Part shown: in pieces, positions 52,627 through 64,000 of the stretch
Layout: each line of letters starts with the position of its first letter
Position numbering within the stretch: position 1 is the first letter of the stretch
Assembly: GCA_935421135.1 (NCBI GenBank)
Contig: OW285197.1
Coordinates: 11,654,223 to 11,718,222, forward strand
Direction: 5' to 3'
DNA: 64,000 nucleotides
From: Bugulina stolonifera
Taxonomy: Eukaryota; Bryozoa; Gymnolaemata; Cheilostomatida; Bugulidae
The notes under the pieces: model-generated
The model's database searches: none
What the model was told of the DNA's origin: nothing
The model's input: the letters and a program-made list of their open reading frames with translations, nothing else
Position numbers and translations under genes: made by a program

Positions 52627-52695
52627 TAGGCTGCATTACTATTACTAGTAGGCTGCATTACTATTACTAGTAGGCTGCATCACTATGCACTGGTA
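52627..52695. repeat. 22-bp tandem repeat, about three copies
   Basis: TAGGCTGCATTACTATTACTAG starts at 52627, 52649 and 52671; the last copy is altered. A degraded copy precedes it. Confidence 0.8.
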
Positions 52696-53279
52696 GGCTG
52701 GTATGAAACTACTATATTATGTACAATACATTATACAAGTTAGTAGTGAAGTACATGTACATTACTTGGCATTATGGCTCTGCTGCACTGCTAAGTAGCC
52801 AATAGCTGGCAAGTATAGTAGCTCTTAGTAAATAACATACCGCATGACATGACGCCGTAGGAATTATTGTCAACACTAAGCCAAGTACGGTTTTCCCCAC
52901 CTCTGGGCAGGCAATACAGCTCTTCTTTAAATCCTTATAACTTGGAAACTTTTGATAGCAGATACATAAATTATATATTAGAATGATGCTGAGAAGTTAC
53001 TCTATCCATCCATGTAAGAAAAATGATAAAATTGTCATTTTGTAAAAATGGGTTAGAAACCCTACATATTGATATTCTATTCTCATTCTGTTGAGTATTT
53101 TTATTTTTATTTTAGACCTACTCGATACTTACACTATTACTATACTTTTACTAAACTACATGTGATTTTAATTCCCCATAGTCATTATCATATATAATTA
53201 TGCTATAGAAGCCATATCATGTGGTATGACATATGAATAATTTATGCAATATTATTACATAACTTCAAGATAATCAATC

Positions 53280-53780
53280 CAATGCGTGAATTTCAATATA
53301 AATTAAATTTATAATAATATAATAATAATAATAATCATTATAATATAATTAAATAAATAGTCAATAGTTTAAATGATTTTAACAATTATTCATATTGATA
53401 TTGTTTAAATTAATATAAAATAGTGTAAAATAAGTATAATTATGACAATCATATTTTAGGCCTAAATGTCTTCCAATTTTATTTTTGAATTAGAATTTAT
53501 TATTGTTTTCATTTGCCAACATCGTAAATGGCTAAAAACTGAAAAGAAGTAAGCAGACACAATAATCTCCATATGAATGCGGACATTATATTACTAATTT
53601 AAATTCTTATACTAGCATATGGTATAGGTCCCTATGCGTACTATTAGTATTATAAAATTTAATAATGTAATACTCGTATGAACAAATAATTAAATTAAAT
53701 TAAATAATAGGCCTAATTACAGCATAGTTATATAAAAACAAATTATAGTAAATAATAAAATGTGATTAAATTTTAATTTT
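53280..53780. repeat. AT-rich low-complexity stretch
   Basis: About 500 bp dominated by A and T with AATAAT runs. No coding or structural RNA signal is visible. It lies just before the MITE at 53894. Confidence 0.7.
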
Positions 53781-53893
53781 TTATTAAATTGTTTACCCTG
53801 TTAATAACACAAATGTTGAAAACTAACTTTAAAGGTAATATTAATTGAGTATTTGATAAGGCCTTTTACTGTGTAAGCCCTATCCTTACAGTG

Positions 53894-54125
53894 GTAAAGG
53901 GGCATTTCAAAAAGACAGATAAAACAGGACATTTCACTACCGGACTGTTCGAAACTGTTTTGGTTATTTTTAGAGGAGCACAACTTACATACAATTAATT
54001 TCAAATAAATAAAAGATAATTTTGAAAATATAAATTATTTGAAGTCTAGGGTTTAGAGGTTTCAAACTGCCTGGTGTTGAACTGTCCAGTTTCGAAAGGT
54101 CCTGTTTTGAACTGTCCTTTTCAAA
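53894..54125. mobile_element. Third MITE-like element with giant-element termini
   Basis: It begins GTAAAGGGGCATTTCAAAAAGACAG, very close to the reverse complement of the right end of the giant element (GTAAAGGGACATTTCGAAAAAGACAG). It closes with GAACTGTCCAGTTTCGAA, then TGTTTTGAACTGTCCTTTTC. Between the ends lie about 130 bp of AT-rich filler. No clear target duplication remains. Confidence 0.65.
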
Positions 54126-54212
54126 CAGTCGCAAAATCCCTCCCAATCGTGCAAATCAAGTTTTTGAAAGTTTCCAAGTTGTAGTAGGCCTAAGTTTTAT
54201 CATGTAAGGCAG

Positions 54213-55656
54213 CAGAGCTGGGTCCAAGTCATAGGTTTGACTTGACAAGAATTTAATTCACTAGTCGACTTGATTTGGACTTGCCAACTTGGTGACTTGA
54301 CTTTGACTTGCACATCAATGTGACTTCACTTGACTTAATTTGAAAATCTGAATTACTTGTGACTTAGGACTTTGAATTGGGGTATACCAAGTCAATGTGA
54401 CGGATAAAATTGTGTACACTGTTTAGCCAACATAAAAAAACAAGTCTTAATTGTCTACCCACATATCACTTTCCTCAGAGTATATCAGGGTTAGGGGTTT
54501 GAGACTATGCACTACAATATGAACTAGTTTGGAATTACAGGGTAGCTAGTTGACACCCCCTTATCGTGTGCTGCTTACGTCCGATTAAACACTGTATCAC
54601 CATTACTAATGTACAATACCACATGACCAGTCTAGATATCAGTGCCAATACCATTCATTACATCATCTATAGACTGGTTCTTTATCATAGTTGAATGGCA
54701 TGCATACCCGGCTAAACTTTTGCATGGTTTGAAACAGAGTTGTGTCCCAGTCGACTTGCAAGTCAACAAGTCAAGCCATTTTTTAAAACTTTGGAGGCAA
54801 GTCAAGTCCATGTCGAGTCAGTGCTACCTTAAGTCAAGTCAGCTGTCATGCAAGTCACAAGTCAAGTTCAAGGCCGCTTGTCTACTTGCAAGTTGAAATG
54901 CAAGTCAAGTGGGAGACAACTTCAAGATTATTGTACATCTTTCCAAACATCACTTTTTTTCTTTTAGTAGACATTCCAATGCATGAAAAACCATGCCAAA
55001 ATGTAGTTGGATGGGCATGTATGCTAGACATTAATTATGGCAACTAGTCTATGTATGTAGCAATATTGGCACTACAGTTGAGACTGGTCATGTAGTATTA
55101 TATACAGTATTGGTGACGGTGATACTGTGTTACATAGCATATAAACAGAACATGGGACAGTACAGAGTGTCCACTGGCCAGTCCTGCAATTCCAGTCTAC
55201 GTATTGTAGTTTAATTGACTAATTATTGCATTGTGCATTGTGCATTGTATTCACTACTTACACCATACTACTTGCACTACTTTATTCTCCACATTGACTT
55301 GACAGAACCCAAGTCAAAATTACAAGTCATTGCTGTGTCCAAGTCAAGTCACATTGATATGCAAGTCAAATTCAAATCAAGTCAGCGTGTTGACAAGTCC
55401 AAGTCAAGTCGACGTATGACTTGACTTAGCAAGTCAATCTATGACTTGGACCCAGCTCTGGTATGCAATAGATTGCAATGTCTATTAAAAAGGCGATGTT
55501 TTGTAAAAAAAACCTGTCAATGTTTTTTGAAGTTGTCTCCCACTTGACTTGAGACTTGCATTGTACACTGACTTGAAGCAGCTCTGACTTGACTTCAACT
55601 TGGCTTACCTCCAAAAGTTTACAATGAGTCGACCTGTTGACTTAGATCCAGCTCTG
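54213..55656. mobile_element. CAAGTC-rich element with hAT-like CAGAGCTGGG ends
   Basis: CAGAGCTGGGTCCAAGTCAT at 54213 is repeated in exact reverse complement ending at 55460, and a diverged third end (ATCCAGCTCTG) lies at 55646-55656. Subterminal regions are filled with CAAGTC/GACTTG phrases on both strands (54225-54400, 54740-54915, 55290-55460, 55528-55650). The CAGNG start is the usual terminal motif of hAT elements, but no 8-bp target duplication is convincing and no transposase is present. Segments 54740-54925 and 55528-55656 are inverted copies of each other, so it is a compound of at least two copies. Confidence 0.6.
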
Positions 55657-55704
55657 TTGGATAGAGACTGAAATAAGAAGTTTAAATTTAGCTTTGTTAT
55701 GTAG

Positions 55705-55918
55705 TGAACTACAACTATCCTACGCATCCCATAGGAGACTGTGCCAAGGAGCTGTGCACCTATTGGCTAGCAGGATAAACGGATTTACGGTAGCTAGCCG
55801 ACTTGTAGAAGACTGCAACCCTTATCTTCATAAACTTTGGTGAGTGAAGACAAGGGTTTCTTTGTACCCGGTTGCTTGTTGCTGTAGGTTAGCTAAGGAT
55901 AAAACCATTGCAGAAAAG
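55705..55918 (+). CDS. Candidate exons of an unrecognised gene
   Basis: 55705-55839 is open for 44 codons (ELQLSYASHRRLCQGAVHLL onwards, ending NPYLHKL) between TTATGTAG and TTTG|GTGAGT. It joins in phase to a 31-bp exon 55888-55918 (completing Trp, then LAKDKTIAEK) with donor AAG|GTGAAG. From there the chain can continue into 56212-56330 in one frame and end at a TAA in 57402-57404, giving a short protein of about 110 residues without a clear start. No family is recognised. The composition is protein-like, but the open lengths are not far beyond chance. Confidence 0.25.
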
Positions 55919-56211
55919 GTGAAGGGATGAAGAAAAAACTTAAACTTTCCTAGGTTATTTGAACTCCAAAACTGAACCAACTGGACATGTCAAAACCATG
56001 TAGGCTGCAGTGCTTTACTATAACCAACTAAAAGACCAAATTAATGCAGCCCAGTAAATTTATTACAATCAATTCAGACCGGTGCTTATTATAGATATAG
56101 GCCTAAATAACATTATTTATATTTATGTAAATGATTGATCAAAACTTCATCTGCTCAAACCATTATTGCATTAACTAGTAGTTATAATATTATATTCCAT
56201 ATCGTTTTCAG

Positions 56212-58082
56212 GATTTTTATTTGATGCAAGGAAAAGACAGAAAGATGCAGACACTTGGCAGCTACCAGAAAGTGTGGTTCCAACATCAAAGGAAGAGTCA
56301 GACTTATGTGGGAGCAAATCCTATGAAGCTGTAAGCAAAAATTCCCTGGTGTATTATTGTACTTAGGATGCCTGCCTGGTTGGTCAAATCTAGATTAAAC
56401 CTATAATAGTAGGCTAAATGTGTCACATATGACTAAAATTGTTTAAGGTAAACAGACAGGATAGGCCTACTTGACCTGCATTTCAGCCATGCAATGCCCT
56501 AACCAACATGTATTACAAAGTGTATAAATTTACACCTAGTAGTATATATTTGTAAAGAACATGTATGCTGTCAAACTACTTTGGGTTGTGATTGAACATC
56601 ATGGCACTTCTGACAGAGTCATGTTTTTTTTCATTTATTTATATTAGTTTATGTCATCATTATTCAAATAGTAGTGATATTAAAATAAGGTAATAGAACA
56701 TGGGGCTAATCACATAGTTCGAAACTAGAGTTGTGACAGCCCCATTCCAGAGGTTCGCCAGCCACAGAAGGCTGACACATGCAACCAGGGACACACGCTG
56801 CGCCCACCCACTATGCATCAAGCTCCCAGAGATGAGCAGCCAGGTGTCCCGCATAGACCCCACCGCGGAGGCCTCGTAGGTCCCACGCATGCTCACCAAA
56901 TAGATTAGCGGCAGTAAAATAAATAGACCTCTTTCCCAGTTCCAAATTAACTTTAATTGATTTCAGTGGATTTTTCAATGTCATGGGGTGTACAGTCTCA
57001 ATTAAATTAAGATTATTAAGTTGATTGTTAAAGTTGACCTTGTTTGCAAACCCACTATTTAGCACCATGGCTGTCATAGCTTTATAATCATATCTAAACT
57101 GTTAGTGGAGTAACTATCTCATGCTAAACTGCACGAAAAGTAGTCAAAAATGGTTAAAATTTCCATGATAATGTTTGCAGTGAGAGTTACCCACCCTTAC
57201 TAATAATGTCAATTCGCATAAATTGTATCCGATTTTCTCAACTTTTTCACGCTGTACATTGTATCAAATAGTCAAACCTGCTATCATAGTAAACATGTCT
57301 TTGTATAATATGTATTTCTAGGTAACACAAGCATGTGGGGGAGAGACTACTCCGATTCTATTTAGATACATGGGAGATCTTCTAATGACTTTAGAGAAAA
57401 GCTAACTATGTCTATCATGCTCTTCGCAGGGTTGTTTGTTAGTAAGTGAAAATTTGGCTAATGAACTTAATAGAAAAATGGTAGCCGGTTGTTTTACCAT
57501 TCTTGTCATAGTTATGGGTGCACAAAATTAGTCTAGATTGCAGGTCAACTACACCTTGTTTGCACAACAACCTCTCACAGTTGCAACTTAGCTTATACAC
57601 ATACTTAGATGATTGCCTTTCTCATGTATTCACAATAATATAGATCTCTGTTGATACGTACAAATAGTCTCTAACAATCAAGCAGTCCCGTGTAACATAT
57701 TTCTGATCGAGTATTTATGTCAGTTCAGTCATTAATATTGTATCTTTCTACAAAATTATGAGATACCATGCTCCATGATGCCGCAGAGTTTAAAAATAGA
57801 TATTTTGATAGAACCCCTAGTTTTATTATAAGATATTGGCATGGGTTAATTAATGTAATGATAGAGGGTAGCACTAGCCCTATTGTATAATTTTATTTCT
57901 ACTGTTTCTACATTTAATCCTAGTGGCCAGGTGAACTGTCTGCATAAGTAATGATGATCAACCTTTTGTTGTTTTATGTTTCAGTAATGATGGGCTTACG
58001 AAGAAGAAAGATACTTCACTCCTATGCTCCCTTTCCTACTAATGGATTCAACTACAGGTACTGTATGTCACAATTAAAATAA
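56212..58082 (+). CDS. Candidate C-terminal exons of a single-pass membrane protein
   Basis: Exons 56212-56330 (FLFDARKRQKDADTWQLPES onwards), 57366-57441 and 57985-58082 join in matching phases. Together they give a polar segment, a membrane helix (LTMSIMLFAGLFVIMMGL), an RRRK stop-transfer and a short tail ending at TAA 58080-58082, which overlaps an AATAAA signal at 58078-58083. Alternatively the last exon is spliced at 58057 to 58640, a very basic segment. The first exon is also open in a second frame that fits the exons at 55705-55918; I prefer this frame for its helix and stop-transfer layout. The N-terminal part was not found. No family is recognised. Confidence 0.35.
56715..56895. other. 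GC-richer patch of unknown nature
   Basis: About 180 bp with clearly higher GC than its surroundings (CACACGCTGCGCCCACCCACTATG, CCACCGCGGAGGCC). It is open on the minus strand in two overlapping frames (56660-56899 and 56811-57077) with no splice context or recognisable domain. It sits in the intron between 56330 and 57366. It could be a SINE or an inserted fragment. Confidence 0.3.
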
Positions 58083-60159
58083 ATGATATATTTGTACAAT
58101 GTAGGTCCTAAATCAGTGGTATTCAATTCAAATTTTAATAAATGTACATGTATGTTTGGTACATGCATGTGCAAGTCCCTGGCTTAGCAATCATTTATTG
58201 TGTTTTATTGTTATTCATAGTCTTGGCCAGCAATCTGAAAACTTCAGCGACTGATGCCTGCATTTGTGCTGCATTAATGTCGTATTCAACCACATTTCAT
58301 GCAGTTTTATAAACTGAAATGCATGTGAACACACAGCCATATTATATGTACATGTAATATCGCTAGTACCTGGCAATGTACCTGGCCGCTATGTACCTGG
58401 CCTCTAGCTTGGGGGCCCAGTCACCTGTTTGATCCTCAACCCATGTAGTTATAATCAATAAGAAGCTGGTAGAATTAGTCATGTAATTAGTTAGTATTAT
58501 TTAGTGTCAGCAAAAGGGTTCTGCTGGTAAGCAGTAGTCATTCTGCCAATGTTGCACCAACATTCATCAACATAGCCTCTACAAAGTTGTGATTTTCTTC
58601 TGCAAATTGCAGTAATAAAATTCTGATTTTCATTTGCAGAATAAGAAGAGATTACAGAGGAAGGGAAAAGGAAAGAAGTATAATAATTCAATTATATCTA
58701 TGTAATTATTGTAATAAACAGGTTGTAATAAAACAAGTATTCAATACAAATTATGTTTCTCTGTTTATTTACATGTACATGTATGTTAGACTTATACTAC
58801 AGCTGGAACTACTAGGCAGGTGTCGAAAATATGTACAAAACAGTTGCCTTCTGTGAAAGAGCATTAAGGATAGCAGAGTTTATTTTTTCACGCTACTATG
58901 GTGTACAAACAATGCCAATTCTAGCCCAAACCACTAGTGACTTCTTCACAAGTCATGATCATGAGTTCATAACCAATTTAAATTTGAATTGCTTCTAGAA
59001 TCAGTCTTTCTGAATGTACATGTAAGTAAAGTATTTCTACCAAGTTCATTCTACTGTAGGAGCATAACAAGACTCCAGAAGCCAAGCCATAGTTGATAAT
59101 GTTGTTAAATATCATGACCCAGCAGTACTATGATACAAGTGTCAATGCTATAGGCTTCTGGGCTAATGCATGTGCTATTTTTCACAATGTTTCTGGGTTG
59201 TCTCCCCTCTCTCAAATGTTATGCAGGGAATAAAACATCCAAGTGTTAAATTATGTGGATTTAACATGCATATTTGACCAAGTACAAAAGTGCTCCAACT
59301 ACTATTAGTAAGAATAATATCATTTACAATGCACGTGTCAGCAGCTACGTGTATGTATACTGCAATTGTTCAGCTGTGGAGGAGGGAGGACAACTACTAA
59401 ATATATACATGAAATAATTGAAAGCCTCCTACAGAAAGCAAGTATAATATTAGATGCTGGTTTTCAGTATGTCCCATCTACACTAATGGTTGCCCTCTCT
59501 TTTACACAGCTGAGTAAACACAGTTGCTACAAAAACAGTGCATCTCCTACCACATTTTTGTAACTTACATAATATACATGTACATGTATGGTATTGCGTT
59601 CATGCATCCATGGTGTTCCTCTTAGAGCTGCTAGCAAGATACATGCACATGTACATTTGTATATTCTGAACTGAAGTTGTATTCTCTTTACATGTATGTG
59701 ACATCTATAAATAATTTTACTTTTCTGTTGTTTTAATGGATCGATCAACATGTACATGTAGGTATTCTTGGTAGATTAGGCTTACTTTAGTCGTTGTCTG
59801 CTGGAAGAATGTACTAAAAATTGCGTTCATGGGTAGTACACAACCTGAAGCTATACAATATGCTAAAATAAACACTGAGAGAACCTTCAATCTTTTATTT
59901 ATGTATGACCTACTGCTGCTGGTCTCACTAGAATAATTATTATGTCCGATATACAATGTACGTATGTCTCTCACATTTACATGGTTATGATCTGTGTGAT
60001 AGATTCGGCTCTGTCTGTCTATTCTAACTACCCTAATTGCTTCGGTTCTGCAGGGAACATAAGTTTGGATAGTCTGTTAGATTGTTAGATAATTGTACAC
60101 AGTATGTTTTATATTATGCATGTACACTGCTAGTACATGACTCTTATTATGAACAATAT

Positions 60160-60205
60160 GTGATGTACATGTACATGTTATACATGTACATGTACAGTAC
60201 ATTGT
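60160..60205. repeat. Cluster of ACATGTACATGT palindromes
   Basis: GTACATGTACATGT and TACATGTACATGTACAGTACATTGTA lie side by side. The same self-complementary phrase recurs many times across the window. Confidence 0.7.
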
Positions 60206-61451
60206 ATATTATGTAACATTTTGAGAGGTCTGGTGTTGTTATTTAATGTATAAGAGTATTATAATCCAACATGTAGGTATGTAATTCTTCAACTCATTGT
60301 CTCAACAACAACAAAGATCTCTAAGGCAGAGAGAAAAAGTGCAGAACACATGTCACAAGGGCCCCTGTGGCTAATAAATTGTAGATATACTGTATATCAA
60401 AGAGGAGCAGGGATCAGCCCTGGCCACCTTTGTTGAACTACATGTAATAATATTGATAGACCAACTGCTGTTAGTACTTCCTCGTTCTCAATTATTTGCA
60501 AGCAAGGCAACATGTAGTGCAAGAGAAAGGAATGACATGTACTTTCATGCCTTAGCCTACTCTAACTAATAGTACCACGTAGGTAAATGTGTTACTGCAA
60601 CTGCAGCCCTTTCAAGCAGGTATTGCAATACACTTCAATTTGAGAAGCTAAAATATTTAATATTATTAACTTCCATATGACATGTATAATTGTACACCTG
60701 TCTACATGCACATCACATAATCCTAATATTCTCAATACATGCAAGTGCAATGTAAGGATGGGACAGAATAAGTCTGTGTCATTTCATATACATTGTACAT
60801 GTACATTTACGTACATGGTAGATGTACAATGTACATGTATCACATGCTTAGCTGTTTCTCATCTATTAATGGTGGTGTATGATTTCACCACATTTTCACT
60901 ACTGCTCTTCAGTCACTGCCCATTAAACCCAGCATGAACAGTGGTGCCCCAAAACCTAAACAGAGAGTTCTTGAGCTGTCATTTTAACCTGTTTTGCTGT
61001 GATGTTGCTGCTCTTGTTTTGGTTGAAGAATACAGACAGGGAGCTTCATCCTACATGTACATACTAGATGCACACAGACTTATAGAATATAATTTATAAT
61101 ACAGTGAATTGTGAATAGGCTACACATAAAAATATGAAATCATAACTTAACCCTTTCTCAGGAAGATTCTTTATTAATATTGAATGTATTTTGGAGAAAT
61201 ACAATTCTAGGCACAAAACTATTGATTGCAGTTGGAAGTCGTCCTCTCTCAATCTATTTTGTTTCATTTCTACCAGTAGGAGACAGATGGAAAGTGAGAG
61301 GATAACTTCTCTCTATGATCATTATTGAATGAAGGCCCTTGCTCCTGAAGAATAATTATTATTTAGATTACAAATTTAGTTAGAATTGCAACATGTATAT
61401 CAAGTTGATACTCCTAGATTTTGTTCATTCATCAGAGAATTGTTATAAATA

Positions 61452-61630
61452 GAAGTTGTCCTCTCTCTCACCATTTGTGTTTTGCTGGTAGAAGTTGAAC
61501 ATAACTGGCTGAGAAAGGCTAATTTATAATTACAATAAATAGCTAATGAGTGCCCAGTAGACAATGCACATGCAAGGCTGGGTGTTTTCTGTACTGCTGA
61601 TGGTCAGTGTGTGAAGAGAGGACAACTACT
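61452..61630. repeat. Inverted pair of the AGTTGTCCTCTCT motif
   Basis: AGAAGTTGTCCTCTCTCTC at 61452 faces GAAGAGAGGACAACTACTAAT ending at about 61632, enclosing about 140 bp without coding character. A similar pair is at 59196-59394. The ends look like those of a small non-autonomous DNA transposon. Confidence 0.5.
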
Positions 61631-62317
61631 AATACACCGAGGTCTAACTACATGAACTGCTATTTCCTACTAACAATGAACAGCTAGCGAATGAGATTGT
61701 GCCTACGTTCAAGAGCAAAATTCACTCTGTTTGGCAATGTTAATTATTGTGCATTTTACTCTTAGTGATACTGTTGCATTAGTTAATGTTGTAGTGTTGG
61801 GCACCCTATAACCTGTAGTTGGGAAACATTGCATCATTGGGTGATGTAATTATCATAAAGTGAAATAATAAAACATTATTGTAATGGCTGTGCGCCACAG
61901 GCCAGCCACTGCTAACTTGTAAGAGTAGAGAGATGATAACTTCTTATTGGTTCAAGCCACCCTAAGTAGGTACTGGGTTTGCTGCTATCCTATGTGCTCC
62001 CAGATCAACTATTCAGTGGTATTTAGTAGTTTAAGTAGAATAGTGTATTGTGTGAAAAACACTATCTAGGTATAATGATGATTCCTCTGTACAATGAAAT
62101 TGTCCTTTTCTATACTCTGTAGTACTGAGACGAGAATACACAAGTAAGTATAATAATATAAATATCACAGATAAGATAGTGGGTGATTATTGCATAACAA
62201 TTACATAATAGATTAATATGGATGATAGCCATCTAACCACTTGGCCTGGCCTGCTTAGTGTCCTGTCACAGACACAGATTAACATAGAGCTGCCTGGTAG
62301 GTCCTACTGCGGTCAGT

Positions 62318-62400
62318 GTCAAGGGCAGCGTTAGTGTCAAAGGCGTTAGTGTCAAAGGTGGCCTCAGTGTCAAGGGCGGCCTCAGTGTCAAGGGCAGCCG
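62318..62400. repeat. Tandem repeat of AGTGTCAAGGGCGGCC
   Basis: AGTGTCAA(A/G)GGCGGCCTC-type units of about 15-21 bp recur five times. The overlapping 84-codon open frame (Ser/Lys/Ala repeats) is a by-product. Confidence 0.75.
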
Positions 62401-64000
62401 GTCACCACATTATACAGTTTATTAAAACAGTTTTAAGGCACTGTCTTGTAATACCAGTTAAAAGCTTTGATAACCAAGTCAATGTACAATTACATAGTTT
62501 TGGATTTCTTTCACCCATGGCCTCCGCATCTTTTTCATCACTGGTGGCGGTTCTCTTTAAGATTTCTTGAGCAGAGCGAATTCCCTTTTCATATATCTAA
62601 AATACAGAACATTTCACTTGTCTTTTGCTGCAGCAACATTTTTCCATAAAGTTGTCCAAATAGCATCTCTATGGGAGATTAGCGACACTCCTTAAACCTT
62701 CATAAAATGCTGTCAAGAGTGAAAAAGTTACCATAGCTGGGTAAACTGTGAGATTGTTGAAAATTATGCAAGGGATTGAACTTACATTGTACAATGTGCT
62801 TCCAGCTGTTATGTCTATAGCAGTTGAACCAAGTCTAGGCCTATGAATTTGTCTGCTCCCCCTACAGTTCATTCACCTCTTCAGCTATCTGTTATGTAAT
62901 ACATGTACATTACAAATTAGTATCAACTTATTAGACCTGTGAAAGTACAGAAAGCGCTAAGGGTTCCATCTCAACATGAATGCTAATCTACATGCACATG
63001 TACATGTAAATAAGGGGTAAAAATCCATGTAACAACCTACAGTTTTCAAGCAGTATAATGTTAGTAGCGGTATAAAATTATTGCATAGTGCAAGATTTAG
63101 ATTGCTGTAAAATTGCAGTATTAGGACAAGATGCTAAGCAAATGCTACAAAGCAATGCAAATTGAAGAGCATAGATTATTTCTTGTTACTCTGGCCAAAC
63201 CAAAAGTGATGCTATTAGCGCATTAAGTCTCAAATAAGGGCTGTTGTACTTGCTGTGGAAAACTATAATATTAATTAATTAATTAGCTGATTTTCACATC
63301 AGAATAATGTACACAATGTACTTGTTAAATGCTGGCTTGCATCATATGATTGGTCTCTAAGTGTATCAAGGTACTTTCTCCAACTAACCTTTCAACTCAT
63401 TTGTATCTGTATATGTAGTGCATGTGGCTTATCCTGAATAAACTTCTATTTTCAGTAATAGACAAATAGTTGCTTAGATCCTGCACTGTCCGCTTACTCA
63501 TCAATTATTGAAGCTGCCCTTCATTAAGAAAACATTCTACAATAGAAAGTCTACAGAGAGTAAGTTTCCTGCAAATACCATTTACATGTATACCGATAGA
63601 AACATTATAATATGGTTGTACTATACAACAGACTAGCAAACGCAACCCAAATTAGAAGTTTCAGTTTTCGAACATAATAAGAACATACTGCTCCATTAAT
63701 GGAGACCATGGCGCATAATGGTAGTGGGTACTGAGATAGAGTACGAAGTTGAATTTAAACACTACAATGATACTCACTGATGCTGGCTACAATTCTTTCT
63801 TGACACACATGGAGATTAAGTCAACTAAAGTTGCCTAAGACCTACAAAAACACAGATTATTCAGACATACATGTAGATAACTAAACAAGAGAAATTATTT
63901 GTGTGCCACAGATTATTCTTGAATATCATGATTTTTCTTAATTTTGGTAGGTGGAGGCAGAGCAATGTAAGTGTGTAGGCCTATGCCCTGTAATGGTAGC

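Larger units (their letters stand above)
49041..53893. other. Region after the NRF-6-like gene: no gene recognised
   Basis: Almost 5 kb without a convincing exon chain. It contains a tandem duplication at 51690-51890, a 22-bp tandem repeat at 52627-52695, and an AT-only-like stretch at 53280-53780. The 77-codon open frame at 50593-50826 has a hydrophobic segment and a CAG|GCC acceptor-like start, but no matching donor or partner exon was found. Confidence 0.5.
58083..64000. other. Right end of window: no gene recognised
   Basis: About 5.9 kb with no convincing exon chain. It contains ACATGTACATGT palindrome clusters (59570-59590, 60160-60200, 60790-60840, 62995-63010), pairs of the AGTTGTCCTCTCT motif (59196-59394 and 61452-61630), and a 21-bp-type tandem at 62318-62400. 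Isolated exon-like segments (62122-62142 and 63947-63966, with AG and GTAAGT borders) are too short to support a call. Confidence 0.4.

Noticed and set aside
56660..57077. Minus-strand open frames with a hydrophobic stretch.
   Set aside because: No splice context, no family resemblance, and they follow from the GC-rich patch.

Overview
The window is nuclear DNA of an animal. It is AT-rich, its coding exons are short and split by GT-AG introns of roughly 70 bp to 6 kb, and most of the rest is transposon-derived. The two clear genes are a complement C3-family protein and an NRF-6-type membrane acyltransferase. They point to a metazoan, probably an invertebrate. A sponge or cnidarian would fit the intron sizes and repeat style, but nothing here fixes the phylum. 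Short palindromes built on ACATGTACATGT are scattered throughout.

Layout. (1) 573-25153, plus strand: a 25-exon gene that I assembled phase by phase into a 1,402-residue secreted C3-like protein. It has the macroglobulin (MG) domains, the C-terminal half of the CUB domain, MG8 and the C345C/netrin domain. The thioester-containing domain is absent and there is no anaphylatoxin domain. The chain also carries a displaced RRRR site and an arginine-only-like tail. Intron 1 is about 6.1 kb. (2) 25154-27100: spacer with no recognised gene. (3) 27111-41540: a giant, interrupted inverted repeat about 14.4 kb long, flanked by a 10-bp direct repeat. Each arm holds a mirrored fragment that looks like the C-terminal part of a Mutator-like (MULE) transposase. 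The middle is filled by nested insertions: a hairpin with 82-bp tandem units, two short MITE-like elements with the same termini as the giant element, a foldback element, and a solo LTR with a 4-bp target duplication.

(4) 41668-49040, plus strand: a 14-exon, 738-residue NRF-6/acyltransferase-3 protein whose start codon lies only about 130 bp from the right end of the giant element. Its last intron contains a second solo LTR of the same family. (5) 49041-54200: AT-rich, with short tandem repeats and no recognised gene. (6) 53894-55656: another MITE, then an element rich in the CAAGTC motif with hAT-like ends. (7) 55705-58082: tentative exons of an unrecognised small gene, one reading of which gives a single-pass membrane protein. 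(8) 58083-64000: no gene recognised; many short repeats.

The two main genes have no evident functional link. One is probably a secreted immune-type protein and the other an integral membrane protein. The strongest candidates for something new are the C3-like protein without its thioester domain and the palindromic MULE-like element. All exon models are by eye, supported by frame and phase consistency across every junction (total lengths 4,209 and 2,217 nt, both divisible by 3), not by transcripts.
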